Assembly (NCBI RefSeq): GCF_004103755.1
Contig: NZ_CP035283.1
Coordinates: 3,162,001-3,226,000 of the forward strand
DNA from: Caproiciproducens sp. NJN-50
GTDB taxonomy: Bacteria; Bacillota; Clostridia; Oscillospirales; Acutalibacteraceae
Direction: 5' to 3'
Length of the DNA stretch: 64,000 nt
Shown here: one piece after another, positions 15,653-25,200 of the stretch
Numbering within the stretch: the stretch's first letter is position 1
Layout of the letters: every line of letters begins with the position of its first letter
Translations under genes and position numbers: made by a program
The notes under the pieces: generated by a model
Databases searched by the model: none
What the model saw: the letters and a program-made list of their open reading frames with translations, nothing else
What the model was told of the DNA's origin: nothing

Positions 15653-16540
15653 TCACACTACCACATACTCATCGCTGTGCAGCCGTCTTAGCTTCTGCAC
15701 AAAACTGTTGTTCGCAAAAGGCTGCTTCGATTGTTCCATTCTTGCAAAAAAGGCAGCGTAAGATTCCGGCTTCAATCCGCGATTTTTCGGTTCATCCGGG
15801 GCGCTGGGTTCCTTGTTCCCACTGTTATGATAATCATTCCAGATCGACGAAATCGTGTCGTTGATGTCATTGAGCATGTTGATCGCGCTTTTCAGATCTT
15901 GCTCAAAGTTTTCCGAAGACAAATGAAAATTTTCGAACTCCCGAATCTTCTCCTTCAATCCGGACGCGCCTTGCCCCAAGCCGGGCGTCATGGAAATGAA
16001 GGCCAAATATGTTCTCATGCATAAAATATCAGTGGCATCCGGCACATGAGCCGCCGGCTCATCCTTTGGGTACCCGTTCTGCAATAAAAACTGTTTGTCG
16101 CTTTGCAGCTGGGTAAGCGTATCCTGATAGGACTTCTTCTGCGCGTCGGTCAGTGGCTGCGCGCCGTCCTGTCCGTTCAGCAGTCCCTGATAATAAGAAA
16201 TCTGATCGTTGTAATAGTGGTAATGATTCAGCAAATTGTTGCATGTTTTTTCGGAATCTCCGACGGCGCTTTTGAGTCCGGTGAGGCTTCCGTAAACCGG
16301 ATTTTCCTGCGTGATCAGCCGGTATTCGTCCTCTTCCCGTTGTTCCTGCAGTTTTCTGGCATATTCCTCCTGCCGGTCTTCCCGGTCAATCCGGTCAAAA
16401 TTCAATCGGACTTGCTCCGGCTTAGAAGCCTTCCCATTGGAATTTAATTTCACGCTTTGGTCATTCAGGACAACGTTCTTTGTCACGGAAAAATCCGTGT
16501 TTCCCGTCTGCGCCTTTGTGTCCAGACAAATTCCATCCAT
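15653..16540 (-). CDS. Unknown hydrophilic, helix-rich protein
   Basis: 295 residues, ATG 16540 after GGGAGGG. No signal peptide or membrane span is seen. Long helical, charged stretches (DRIDREDRQEEYARKLQEQR) suggest coiled coils, and a Tyr/Asn-rich part follows (NLLNHYHYYNDQISYYQGLL). The end ESYAAFFARMEQSKQPFANN resembles segments in small flagellar or adhesion-associated proteins of Clostridia, but I cannot name a family. It lies 18 bases after the secreted protein gene at 16559 and is almost certainly in the same operon. Both stand out from the GC-rich flanks by lower GC, which suggests joint transfer. Confidence 0.6.
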   Translation of the reverse strand: MDGICLDTKAQTGNTDFSVTKNVVLNDQSVKLNSNGKASKPEQVRLNFDRIDREDRQEEYARKLQEQREEDEYRLITQENPVYGSLTGLKSAVGDSEKTCNNLLNHYHYYNDQISYYQGLLNGQDGAQPLTDAQKKSYQDTLTQLQSDKQFLLQNGYPKDEPAAHVPDATDILCMRTYLAFISMTPGLGQGASGLKEKIREFENFHLSSENFEQDLKSAINMLNDINDTISSIWNDYHNSGNKEPSAPDEPKNRGLKPESYAAFFARMEQSKQPFANNSFVQKLRRLHSDEYVVV

Positions 16541-16558
16541 TGCTTTTTCCCTCCCTGA

Positions 16559-18257
16559 TCACGAGATCTCAACCCAATGCAGCGCGGCATCGCCCGGGAC
16601 GCTTGTCAATATCCACCTGTTGCCCAAAATGGCATATACGTAAGGTTTTTTCCCATTATTGACAACGGCTCCCGCGGCGGCGCTGACACTTAGATGATAC
16701 TGATCGTTGCCGCTTGATATTTTCAGGTCCGTAGGATAGTAAAAAATTGTATACTCAGGTTGTGAGCTATAGTATGTATATCTCGTATCCTCTCCTGAGC
16801 AGTCCCCTAAATAGATTTTACTTGTATCATAGCCTAACGCGCTGAAATACTTTCTTATATCGTTACAATTAAACTCGAATTTACCCTCTGAATCCGTATA
16901 GACAGTTGTATCCATGCCGTGGCCGTTGGTAACCGGAAGATAAATCCGCACCGGAGCGTTGGCTTTCGGCGATGAATCCTCTCTGTAGACCAGCGTACCT
17001 TTTACCACAAAACCAAAACCCAAATCATATTTGCTCAATTCAGCGGGAAATTGTTTTGACTCCACCTGGTTCAATACCCATCTGGCGTCTTGCTCCGAAC
17101 CCCCAACTTTTTTCGCTAATTCTATTGATTTTTGATAATCAATCCAATGTTGGGTTGCGTCATCCTCCGCAATTGGGTCATAATCCTTATGATAATTATT
17201 TGAAACATAAAGATCTTTGATTGTAACGTCTGGATCGCTTACCGCTACATTTAAAATCACCCAATCGGACCATGCATTATGTTTATCGACCACTCTGAGC
17301 CAAATTTTATAGTTGCCTGATTCCGCGAACTGAATCCCAAGCGTTTCATCATCGACAATTGCGGCTGCAAAGTCTACGTTCTGGACAAGCTGCGTTCCAT
17401 CTTCCTTTGTAATATAAAATCCAAGATCCGTTATCACATCAGAATCGTCGCTATCTGTGGATGTCTTCCATGAAATCACTTCAACCTGATCCGTATCAAA
17501 TTTATCGTATAAATACTGAATATTACAAACGGGACGAGTATTTCCATCCGCAGGTTCTACAGAAATAACGATCGAAAACACATTCGACAGCGCACCTCTG
17601 GCATCTTCTACTTGAAATGTCATAACATACTGTGCGGCAGTGGTAAATTGCGTAACAAAACCGGATCCGTCATTAAATGTTCCAATAATCGAATCATTTG
17701 GAATACCGCCGACGTTTTTTTTCACGATAGCATCGCCGTCAGGGTCATATGTAAAATCTTGACCATCGTATGACCATAACCAGCCAATCTGAGTCTCTGT
17801 GGTGACATTTCCATCGATGAGAGAATCCGGATTTAAAATCGCATATTTTAAGTCTGCAACCGGCGGATTATTTTGTGTTTCAGAGTTCTCCGCTATCTTA
17901 CTGTCATACACAGCTTTTTTATCCTTCGTAGATAATAAATCAGTGTTTTTTGAAATTGACATTTTATCGCGTAAGAAATTTTCAAGCTGCTTATGAACTG
18001 TTAAACCCTCGACGTCCTTTATTTTTTCAGAAGCATCTTCAAATCTTTCTTGATCAACCGAATTTGCTGTTTTTTTGATATTACTTATATCAAAACTGCT
18101 CTGATTCGTCTGTGACGTAATCGTAGAACTGGTGTTCTCAGAATGAGATTTCTGTTGAGCCGTTTTCGCTCTCGCGCTCACGGCCGGTGTAATAATCAAA
18201 AATAAAATGCTAAGAACAAGTCGATGATAAGGAAATTTTTTTGATCTTCTTTTTCAT
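16559..18257 (-). CDS. Secreted Ig/PKD-like multidomain protein, frameshifted in its signal peptide
   Basis: The long open frame (16559-18199) lacks a start with a ribosome binding site. Reading upstream in that frame gives a typical signal peptide (FPYHRLVLSILFLIITPAVS) as far as a run of seven A (18236-18242). A fine start, ATG 18257 behind GAGAGGAG, is one base out of frame and stops after 15 codons. Six A instead of seven would join them into one ~565-residue exported protein. Mature part: a polar linker, two Ig/PKD-like modules (NPPVADLKYAILNPDSLIDG; YNIQ-like NTRPVCNIQYLYDKF), a third (VTIKDLYVSNNYHKDYDP region) and a CarboxypepD-regulatory-like domain (KANAPVRIYLPVTNGHGMD). The function is unknown; possibly adhesion or wall-associated. 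Confidence 0.65.
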
Positions 18258-18289
18258 ATTATTTTCTCCTCTCGAATAATTATGTTTCA

Positions 18290-18318
18290 ATATTATCATC
18301 AAATTCTCACAATGTCAA
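18290..18318 (-). promoter_or_regulatory. Sigma-A promoter of the secreted-protein operon
   Basis: Minus strand: TTGACA, 17 bases, TAATAT, about 33 bases before the ATG at 18257. A promoter this good argues that the frameshifted gene is still transcribed. Confidence 0.65.
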
Positions 18319-18376
18319 ATTTTATCATTATTGGCTCAAAATGTAATTACTTGTTTTTTTCATCCGTAAAGAAGAA

Positions 18377-18409
18377 CCGGACCATCCGGGATATTCCCGA
18401 ACGGTCCGG
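18377..18409 (-). terminator. Intrinsic terminator of ktrB
   Basis: CCGGACC-ATCCGGGA, loop, TCCCGAACGGTCCGG, with a T-rich tract on the minus strand side. Confidence 0.7.
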
Positions 18410-18451
18410 CTGAATTGATTTCATTTTCCGATCAATGAACCGCGCAGAGAC

Positions 18452-19840
18452 TCACCCCACCACGATCTTGCCTTCAGGCAGAACCGTTCCGGAAGACGCG
18501 GAACGGCCCTTGCGCAGGGTAAACGCCAGCCCGAGCGAGACGGGCCCGACGCGGCCGATGTACATCGCGCAGACCACCGCCACTTTGGCAATGTTGGTCA
18601 AAGTCGGCGTCACGTTTGCCGTAAGGCCGACCGTGCCGAACGCGCTCGTCGCCTCGAACAGTGCGTCCACGCCGTTCGTCGCCGGGTTCGTCGTCATAAT
18701 GACGCCGGCGGTCACAATGATCACCAGCACGCCGATCGTCAGGATCGTCAGCGAACGGTAAACCGTAAATTTATCCAGCCTGCGTTTGAGGACGACGGCA
18801 TCTTCGCTGCCGCGCATCACGCTCATGACCGCCGTGACCAGCACCACAAAGGTCGTCGTCTTGATGCCGCCGCCGGTCGATGCCGGCGAGGCGCCGACGA
18901 ACATCAGGAATACCATGATCAGCTTGGTCAGATCCCCCAGGGACCCGATGTCCACCGTGTTGAAGCCCGCCGTCCTCGCCGTGACAGACTGGAAAAAGGA
19001 CGCGTTCAGCTTTTCGCCGAAGTTCATCCTCTTGAGCGTGTTGCCGTTTTCGCAGACAAAAAACAGCAGCGTCCCCGCTACAATCAGGAGCAGCGTCATG
19101 CGCAGAACGATCTGGGAATGGAAATGAAGGGCGTGCGGACGCTGCTTGTGCAGCCGCGGAAGAATTCTGGCGTAGAAAATATCGTTAATAACAACAAAAC
19201 CCAGGCCTCCGGTCACAATCAACGCGGCGACCGTCAGCGTGACGAGCGGATCGCCCGCATAACCCACCAGGCTGCTGCCCGGATCGACAAAGCCCATGAT
19301 GTCGAACCCGGCGTTGCAGTAAGCGGAAATTGCAGTGAAAAAGGAGATCCAGATTCCGTGCGGACCATACTGCGGCACAAAACGCAGCATCAGAAGAATC
19401 GCGCCGGCGGTCTCGCAGGAAAAAGTAAAGAACAGAATGATTTTGATCAGGCGTTTGACATGCATCATGCTGCCCGCCGTGTTTTCGGCCGCAAGCTGCA
19501 TATCCCGAAAGCCCAGCTTCCGCTTCAGCAGAAGCGAAAATCCGGTTGTAAACGTGACCAGCCCGAGCCCCCCGATCTGAATCAGGAGCAGGATGACGGC
19601 CTGGCCGAAAAGATTCCAATGGGTCCAGGTGTCGAACAGCACCAGCCCCGTAACGCACACCGCGGAAGTCGACGTGAACAGCGCGTCCAACGGCGAAGTA
19701 GGCGCCCCATTCCTCGCCGAAACCGGCAGAGCCAGAAGAAAAGCGCCGGTCAGAATCACCACAAGAAAACTCACCACAATCAGCCGGACGGGCGGGATGC
19801 CCTTCAGCTTCTTTTTTAACGCGGGAATTTCCTCTCCCAT
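18452..19840 (-). CDS. ktrB: Potassium uptake protein, TrkH/KtrB family
   Basis: 462 residues with the fourfold M1-P-M2 repeat of K+ translocating subunits. The four filter loops are seen: FTSTSAVCVTGLVLFDTW, AISAYCNAGFDIMGFVD, SVTARTAGFNTVDIGSL and ATSAFGTVGLTANVTP; each has the conserved filter Gly. The start is ATG 19840, 8 bases after GAGG; the ATG at 19849 abuts the ribosome binding site. It imports K+ across the membrane under control of a KtrA/TrkA nucleotide-binding subunit, which is not in the window. It ends just before a terminator. queT, 25 bases upstream on the same strand, may share its transcript although it is unrelated in job. Confidence 0.93.
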   Translation of the reverse strand: MGEEIPALKKKLKGIPPVRLIVVSFLVVILTGAFLLALPVSARNGAPTSPLDALFTSTSAVCVTGLVLFDTWTHWNLFGQAVILLLIQIGGLGLVTFTTGFSLLLKRKLGFRDMQLAAENTAGSMMHVKRLIKIILFFTFSCETAGAILLMLRFVPQYGPHGIWISFFTAISAYCNAGFDIMGFVDPGSSLVGYAGDPLVTLTVAALIVTGGLGFVVINDIFYARILPRLHKQRPHALHFHSQIVLRMTLLLIVAGTLLFFVCENGNTLKRMNFGEKLNASFFQSVTARTAGFNTVDIGSLGDLTKLIMVFLMFVGASPASTGGGIKTTTFVVLVTAVMSVMRGSEDAVVLKRRLDKFTVYRSLTILTIGVLVIIVTAGVIMTTNPATNGVDALFEATSAFGTVGLTANVTPTLTNIAKVAVVCAMYIGRVGPVSLGLAFTLRKGRSASSGTVLPEGKIVVG

Positions 19841-19865
19841 TTCATCCACCTCATTGCTGTGAATC

Positions 19866-20384
19866 TCATAAAAACAGTTTTTTCATCGCCTTGCTGGAAC
19901 CGATCCACGCCGCGAGCGGCAGCCCCAGGCCGTAGCAGACGGCCAGTTCGCCCAACCCGACGGAAACCGCCTGCGTCAGAAATTCGGCCCAGGCGAAACC
20001 GCCGGGCGAAAGGATGACGATCTCGGCCCCGACAAACACCGCGTTGACCAGAACCGGCGGCAGCGGCGCCAGAACCGGAAGCCCGCGCCAGCGGATATTC
20101 CGCAGAAGGCGCGTTCCCACGGCGGCGATCAGCGTGGCGGCCGTGCCGACCACCATATCCGTGCTGTAGCCGCTGAAAAGATTCGCCAGAAAACAGCCGA
20201 CCGTCAGTCCCGGGATTGCCGAAAACGTGAAAACCGGAAGGATGGTCAGCGCCTCCGAGAACCGGAACTGCACCGGGCCGTAGGCCAGCCCCCACAGGGC
20301 CGCCAGAAGGGTCAGCACCGTGTAAAGCGCGGCGATCATCGCCGCTGACGCCAAAGAGAATGCGCGGTTTGTCCTTTGTTGCAT
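19866..20384 (-). CDS. queT: Queuosine precursor transporter QueT
   Basis: 172 residues, about five to six membrane spans. It is the substrate-binding S component of an ECF transporter that salvages queuosine precursors such as preQ1. The family signature is clear: AMIAALYTVLTLLAALWGLA, GPVQFRFSEALTILPVFTFS and AIPGLTVGCFLANLFSGYST, with VVGTAATLIAAVGTRLLR and LPPVLVNAVFVGAEIV. The start is ATG 20384 after GGGGGAACTAAAT. The leader just before it folds like a preQ1 riboswitch, which supports both the gene call and the ligand. The shared ECF energising module lies elsewhere. Confidence 0.92.
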   Translation of the reverse strand: MQQRTNRAFSLASAAMIAALYTVLTLLAALWGLAYGPVQFRFSEALTILPVFTFSAIPGLTVGCFLANLFSGYSTDMVVGTAATLIAAVGTRLLRNIRWRGLPVLAPLPPVLVNAVFVGAEIVILSPGGFAWAEFLTQAVSVGLGELAVCYGLGLPLAAWIGSSKAMKKLFL

Positions 20385-20385
20385 A

Positions 20386-20462
20386 TTTAGTTCCCCCGTA
20401 GTTTTATTTTAGGTCAGGATGTTGCGACTGACCCCGCTGCTTTCTCAGCGGTTCTAATACGA
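20386..20462 (-). promoter_or_regulatory. preQ1 riboswitch candidate (class III-like) before queT
   Basis: The minus-strand RNA has a hairpin CCGCTG-AGAAAG-CAGCGG, directly followed by GGTCAG-loop-CTGACC, then an A-rich linker and TACGGGGGAACTAAAT holding the ribosome binding site. UUAG at the 5' side can pair with CUAA next to the AUG, closing the element over the ribosome binding site. Two stacked hairpins, an A-rich strand and a sequestered ribosome binding site before queT fit preQ1 riboswitches, and class III is reported from this family of bacteria and gene. I matched from memory, not from a covariance model. Confidence 0.6.
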
Positions 20463-20502
20463 TACAACAAAATCCCGCGAAATGCAATCCTCAATTCCCG
20501 CT

Positions 20503-21909
20503 TTAATTCCCGCTTTTTCCCGGTTCCGGCTGCGTTTTGGGAACGGGCGCGTCCTTTTCGATCAGGATCCTCGCGATTCTTCGCTCTTCCATCGCGGCGA
20601 CGGTCAGCGTCAGGCCGTCGAGCTTCACCTGCGGATGCTCGTTTTCCCGCGGCAGCCTCCCCAGCCGTTCCATCATCAGCCCGGCGACAGTATCATAGTC
20701 CCCCTCCGGCAGATCGACGCCCAGCATTTCCGAGACCTCGTCCACCGGCGCGGTCCCCTCCACGTCGAACCGGTTCTCGCCGTCCCGGTGGATCTCCTCT
20801 GCCTCGTTGTCGTATTCGTCCTGAATGCTGCCGACGATTGCCTCGAGAAGATCTTCCATCGTGATGATCCCCTCCGTGCCGCCGTATTCGTCGACAACCA
20901 CGGCGATCTGCACGTGATGCGCCGTCATATCGGAAAAGAGCTCGCCGCAGAGCTTGCTTTCAGGGACAAAATAAGCCGGGCGCATCACATCCGTCAGGCG
21001 GATTCCGGGCTCTACCTGTTTTCCCACATATTTGAGCAGATCCTTGACATAGATGATCCCGGTAATGCTGTCCAGGTCCTCGTGGAAAACGGGGATGCGG
21101 GAGTAGCCGTTGTCCATTGCCAGCGTCACCGCGTCTCCGACGGAGTCCGTGTCCTCGGCGGCAATCACGTCCGTCCGGTGCGTCATGGCCTCGTCCACCG
21201 TGAGATCGCTGAACTCGAAAATGTTCGAGATCATGTCCTTTTCATTTTCGTTCAGGACCCCTTTTTCCTCTCCGGCGTCCACCATCATGAGAATCTCCTC
21301 CTCCGTGACGGTCTGCCCGCCGCTGTCCGGGTCCACGCCAAGAAAACGCAGCACGACGTTCGTGGAGGCGGTCAGCAGGGAAACGACGGGGCGGAAGACG
21401 GACGCAACGGCGGAAAGCACGCCCGCGAAGTGAAACGAAAGCTCCTCCGCACGCTTCATCGCGACCTGTTTCGGCACCAGCTCCCCAAAAACCAGGGAGA
21501 AATAAGACAGCAGAAGCGTAATGAGAAGCGTCGAAGCACCCTTGATGAAAGAGGGAGAAAAAGGCAGGAAGCTCAGGAGAGCGGCAAGATCGTCCGAAAA
21601 GCTCTCCGAGGCGGAGGCCGACGTCAGAAAGCCGGCCAGCGTGACGCCAATCTGAATCGTGGAAAAAAAGCGGCTGGAGTTCACGGTGAGTTTTTGCAGT
21701 TTCTGGGCTCTTCGGTTCCCGTCCTCCGCCATCTTTTCAATTTTGGCGTCATTCATGGTGATGACTGCGATTTCACTCGCGGAAAAAAAGGCATTGATCA
21801 GGATCAGAACGATGAGAAGCAGCACGGCGGCAAACGGAGAATCCGCGCGGGATGCCCCGGAAGCCGCCAACAGCAACGGAATCGTTTGCCCGTCAGGGTC
21901 GGATGACAT
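20503..21909 (-). CDS. Hemolysin-family CNNM/CBS transporter protein
   Basis: 468 residues: an N-terminal CNNM (DUF21) domain, a CBS pair and a C-terminal CorC/HlyC domain. The membrane part has ADSPFAAVLLLIVLILINAF, FFSASEIAVITMNDAKIEKM, TIQIGVTLAGFLTSASASES and LVFGELVPKQVAMKRAEELS, all CNNM marks. The CBS domains span about residues 215-340 (VDEAMTHRTDVIAAEDTDSV; PVFHEDLDSITGIIYVKDLL; VVVDEYGGTEGIITMEDLLE). The end carries GDYDTVAGLMMERLGRLPRE. Relatives export Mg2+ or Na+; real hemolysin activity is not implied. The start is ATG 21909 with AAAGGGG. It is a single gene. Confidence 0.92.
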   Translation of the reverse strand: MSSDPDGQTIPLLLAASGASRADSPFAAVLLLIVLILINAFFSASEIAVITMNDAKIEKMAEDGNRRAQKLQKLTVNSSRFFSTIQIGVTLAGFLTSASASESFSDDLAALLSFLPFSPSFIKGASTLLITLLLSYFSLVFGELVPKQVAMKRAEELSFHFAGVLSAVASVFRPVVSLLTASTNVVLRFLGVDPDSGGQTVTEEEILMMVDAGEEKGVLNENEKDMISNIFEFSDLTVDEAMTHRTDVIAAEDTDSVGDAVTLAMDNGYSRIPVFHEDLDSITGIIYVKDLLKYVGKQVEPGIRLTDVMRPAYFVPESKLCGELFSDMTAHHVQIAVVVDEYGGTEGIITMEDLLEAIVGSIQDEYDNEAEEIHRDGENRFDVEGTAPVDEVSEMLGVDLPEGDYDTVAGLMMERLGRLPRENEHPQVKLDGLTLTVAAMEERRIARILIEKDAPVPKTQPEPGKSGN

Positions 21910-22241
21910 AAGTTTACCCCTTTCAGAATGAAAATGAATCCAATATTATTATATTATTTTATTGTATCGTTTCCTGCAACCGCTGTCAATGCGGCGCGCG
22001 GGGAACCCGTCACGGCCGCGGGGCTCTTCCGTCCCCGCAACAACGACTGCAAAGCTTTTTTTAATGCTGAAAATTTTTTGGTCATTATGCCATTTCTGCT
22101 AATTTTTTTCGATAAGTTTTCATGCTTTTTTCAGTAATTTTCCTTTACACGGAAGACAAAAGATGTTAAACTTTAGTCAAGTACAGATCCTTGTGCTGTA
22201 CCCAACGGAATTAATTATCCGTAAGGAGGAAAATAAGGACT
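21910..22241 (+). promoter_or_regulatory. nifJ upstream region: promoter and leader hairpins
   Basis: A 332-base gap with no gene. The promoter is TTTACA (22144-22149), 17 bases, TAAACT (22167-22172). The ~65-base leader can form GTACAG-loop-CTGTAC and ACGGA-ATTAATTA-TCCGT, the second ending just before AAGGAGG. I see no Rex-like operator. The left part (21950-22130) is AT-rich with nothing I can name. Confidence 0.5.
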
Positions 22242-25200
22242 ATGGATTCAAGAAAAATGAAAACCATGGACGGCAACAACGCCGCAGCATATGTGTCATA
22301 TGCGTTTACCGACGTCGCTGCCATCTACCCGATCACGCCTTCTTCCGTCATGGCGGATGAGACGGACAAGTACGCCGCAGCAGGCAAGAAAAACCTGTTC
22401 GGCAGGCAGGTCCAGATCACGGAGATGCAGTCCGAGGCCGGTGCATCCGGCGCAGTGCACGGATCCCTGGCGGCAGGCGCGCTGACCACGACCTACACCG
22501 CCTCCCAAGGTCTTCTGCTCATGATCCCAAACATGTACAAGATCGCCGGCGAATTCCTTCCGGCCGTCATGCATGTCTCGGCCCGTTCGCTCTCGACGCA
22601 GGCGCTGTGCATCTTCGGCGACCACTCGGACATTTACGCGTGCCGCCAGACGGGCTTTGCCATGATCTGCTCGAACAGCCCGCAGGAATGCATGGATCTG
22701 GGCGCCGTCGCGCATCTTTCCGCCATCAAGGGAAGCATGCCGGTCATGCACTTCTTCGACGGGTTCCGCACCTCCCACGAGATTCAGAAAATCCACATCT
22801 GGGACGACAAGGATCTCGGCGAACTGCTCGACTGGAACGCCGTTGAGAAATTCCGCAGGGATTCCATGAACCCGGAGCATCCGGTGACAAAGGGCACCAG
22901 CGAAAACGACGACCTGTTTTTCCAGGTCAATGAAGCCAGCAACAGCCACTACGACGCTTTCCCCGAAGTCGTCGTGGACTATATGAACAAAGTCAACGCG
23001 AAGATCGGCACCGATTACAAGCCGTTCAACTACTACGGCGCGCCGGACGCGACGGAAGTCATCATCGCGATGGGCAGCGTGTGCGAATGCGCGGAGGAAG
23101 TCGTCGACTACCTGAACGCGGCAGGTGAGAAAGTCGGCCTGGTCAAAGTCCATCTGTACCGTCCTTTCGTCGCGAAATATCTGCTCGACGTTCTGCCGAA
23201 GACGGTCAAGAAGATCAGCGTCCTCGACCGCACGAAAGAGCGCGGCTCCATCGGCGAACCGCTGTACCTCGATATCGTCGCCGCCTTCAAGGACACCGAA
23301 TTCGCCACGACCCCGGTCTACACCGGCCGCTACGGCCTCGGCTCCAAGGACACCAATCCTGGCCAGATCGTCGCCGTTTACCGCAATATGCAGTCCGCTT
23401 CCCCGAGGAAGCGCTTCACGATCGGCATCACCGACGACGTGACCAACCTTTCGCTCGAGGTCAAGGAAAATCCGGACACCACCGCGAAGGGCACCCACTC
23501 CTGCAAATTCTGGGGCCTCGGCGCGGACGGCACCGTCGGCGCGAACAAGAACTCCATCAAAATTATCGGCGACCACACCGACATGTATGCACAGGGCTAT
23601 TTCGCCTACGACTCCAAGAAATCCGGCGGCCTGACCATCTCCCACCTGCGTTTCGGAGCCAAGCCGATCAAGTCCACCTATTATGTCACCAAAGCGGATT
23701 TCGTCGCGTGCCACAAGCCTTCTTACGTCGAATCCTTCGACATGGTTCAGGACATCAAGCCCGGCGGAAGCTTCCTGCTCAACTGCGAATGGGAGTCCGT
23801 CGAGGAGCTTGACAAGCACCTGCCCGGCAAGATGAAGAAATATATCGCCGACAACAGCATCAACTTCTACACCATCAACGGCGTGAAGCTTGGCAAGGAG
23901 CTCGGCCTGGGCGCCCGCATCAACACGGTCCTGCAGTCCGCGTTTTTCGCGATCGCCGACATCATCCCGAAGGAACAGGCCATCCAGTATATGAAGGACG
24001 CCGCCACAAAGTCCTACAGCAAAAAGGGCGAAAAGGTTGTCGCGATGAACCACGCCGCCATTGAGCGCGGCGCGACCGATTTCGCGAAGGTCAACGTTCC
24101 GGCCTCCTGGAAAAACGCAGCCGACGATTCCGTTGTCCCGACCGCAACCGGCAGCGACAAAGAGCTCGTCAACTACGTCAACAAGGTCCTGATCCCGGCC
24201 AACCGCTACAAGGGCAACGAGATCCCGGTCTCCGACCTGATGCCGATGGCAAACGGCACCGTTCCGGCCGGTTCCGCCGCCTATGAGAAGCGCGGCATCG
24301 CGATCGACGTTCCGCAGTGGATTCCGGAAAACTGCATTCAGTGCAACACCTGCTCTTATGTCTGCCCGCACGCGGTCATCCGTCCGGTCGTCATGACCGA
24401 GGAAGAAGCCGCCAAAGCGCCGGCCGGCATGAAGTTCAAGGACATGACCCTGATGAAGGGCTACAAGTTCGGCATCACGATCTCCACTCTGGACTGCACG
24501 GGCTGCGGCTCCTGCGCGACGGTCTGCCCGGGCATGAGGGGCAACAAGGCGCTTGAGATGAAGCCGATGGACACCCAGCTGGACGGCCAGGAATATTACG
24601 ACTTCGGCCTGAGCCTGCCGGAAAAGCCGGAAGTTGCCGCAAAGTTCAAGCCCACCAGCGTCAAGGGCAGCCAGTTCAAGAAACCGCTGCTTGAGTACTC
24701 CGGCGCCTGCGCGGGCTGCGGCGAGACTCCTTACGCGAAGCTGATCACACAGCTGTTCGGCGACAGGATGTACATCGCCAATGCGACCGGATGCTCCTCG
24801 ATCTGGGGCGGCTCCGCTCCGGCGACCCCGTACACCAGGAACGCGAAAGGCTTCGGCCCCGCGTGGAACAATTCCCTGTTTGAGGACAACGCCGAGTTCG
24901 GCTACGGCATGGCTCTTGCCAACAAAGCCATCCGCGGCAGGCTCCAGGAATACGTCGACAAGATTGCCGCTTCCGCCGACGCCTCCGAAGCTCTGAAGAG
25001 CGCGTGCGCGGAGTGGAAGGCCACCTTCGGCAGCAGCCTTGAAAACCGCGAGCCGGCCGACAAGCTGATTGCGGAACTGGAAAAGGCCGCTTCCGGCAGC
25101 GGCGAGCTGGCCGGGCTTGCCAAGAAGACGCTGGAAGACAAGGACTATCTTGCGAAGAAGTCCATCTGGATCTTCGGCGGCGACGGCTGGGCCTATGACA

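Noticed and set aside
22185..22210. Rex-type redox operator before nifJ
   Set aside because: The inverted repeat GTACAG...CTGTAC does not fit TTGTGAA-N4-TTCACAA and lies downstream of the promoter; treated as a leader hairpin.
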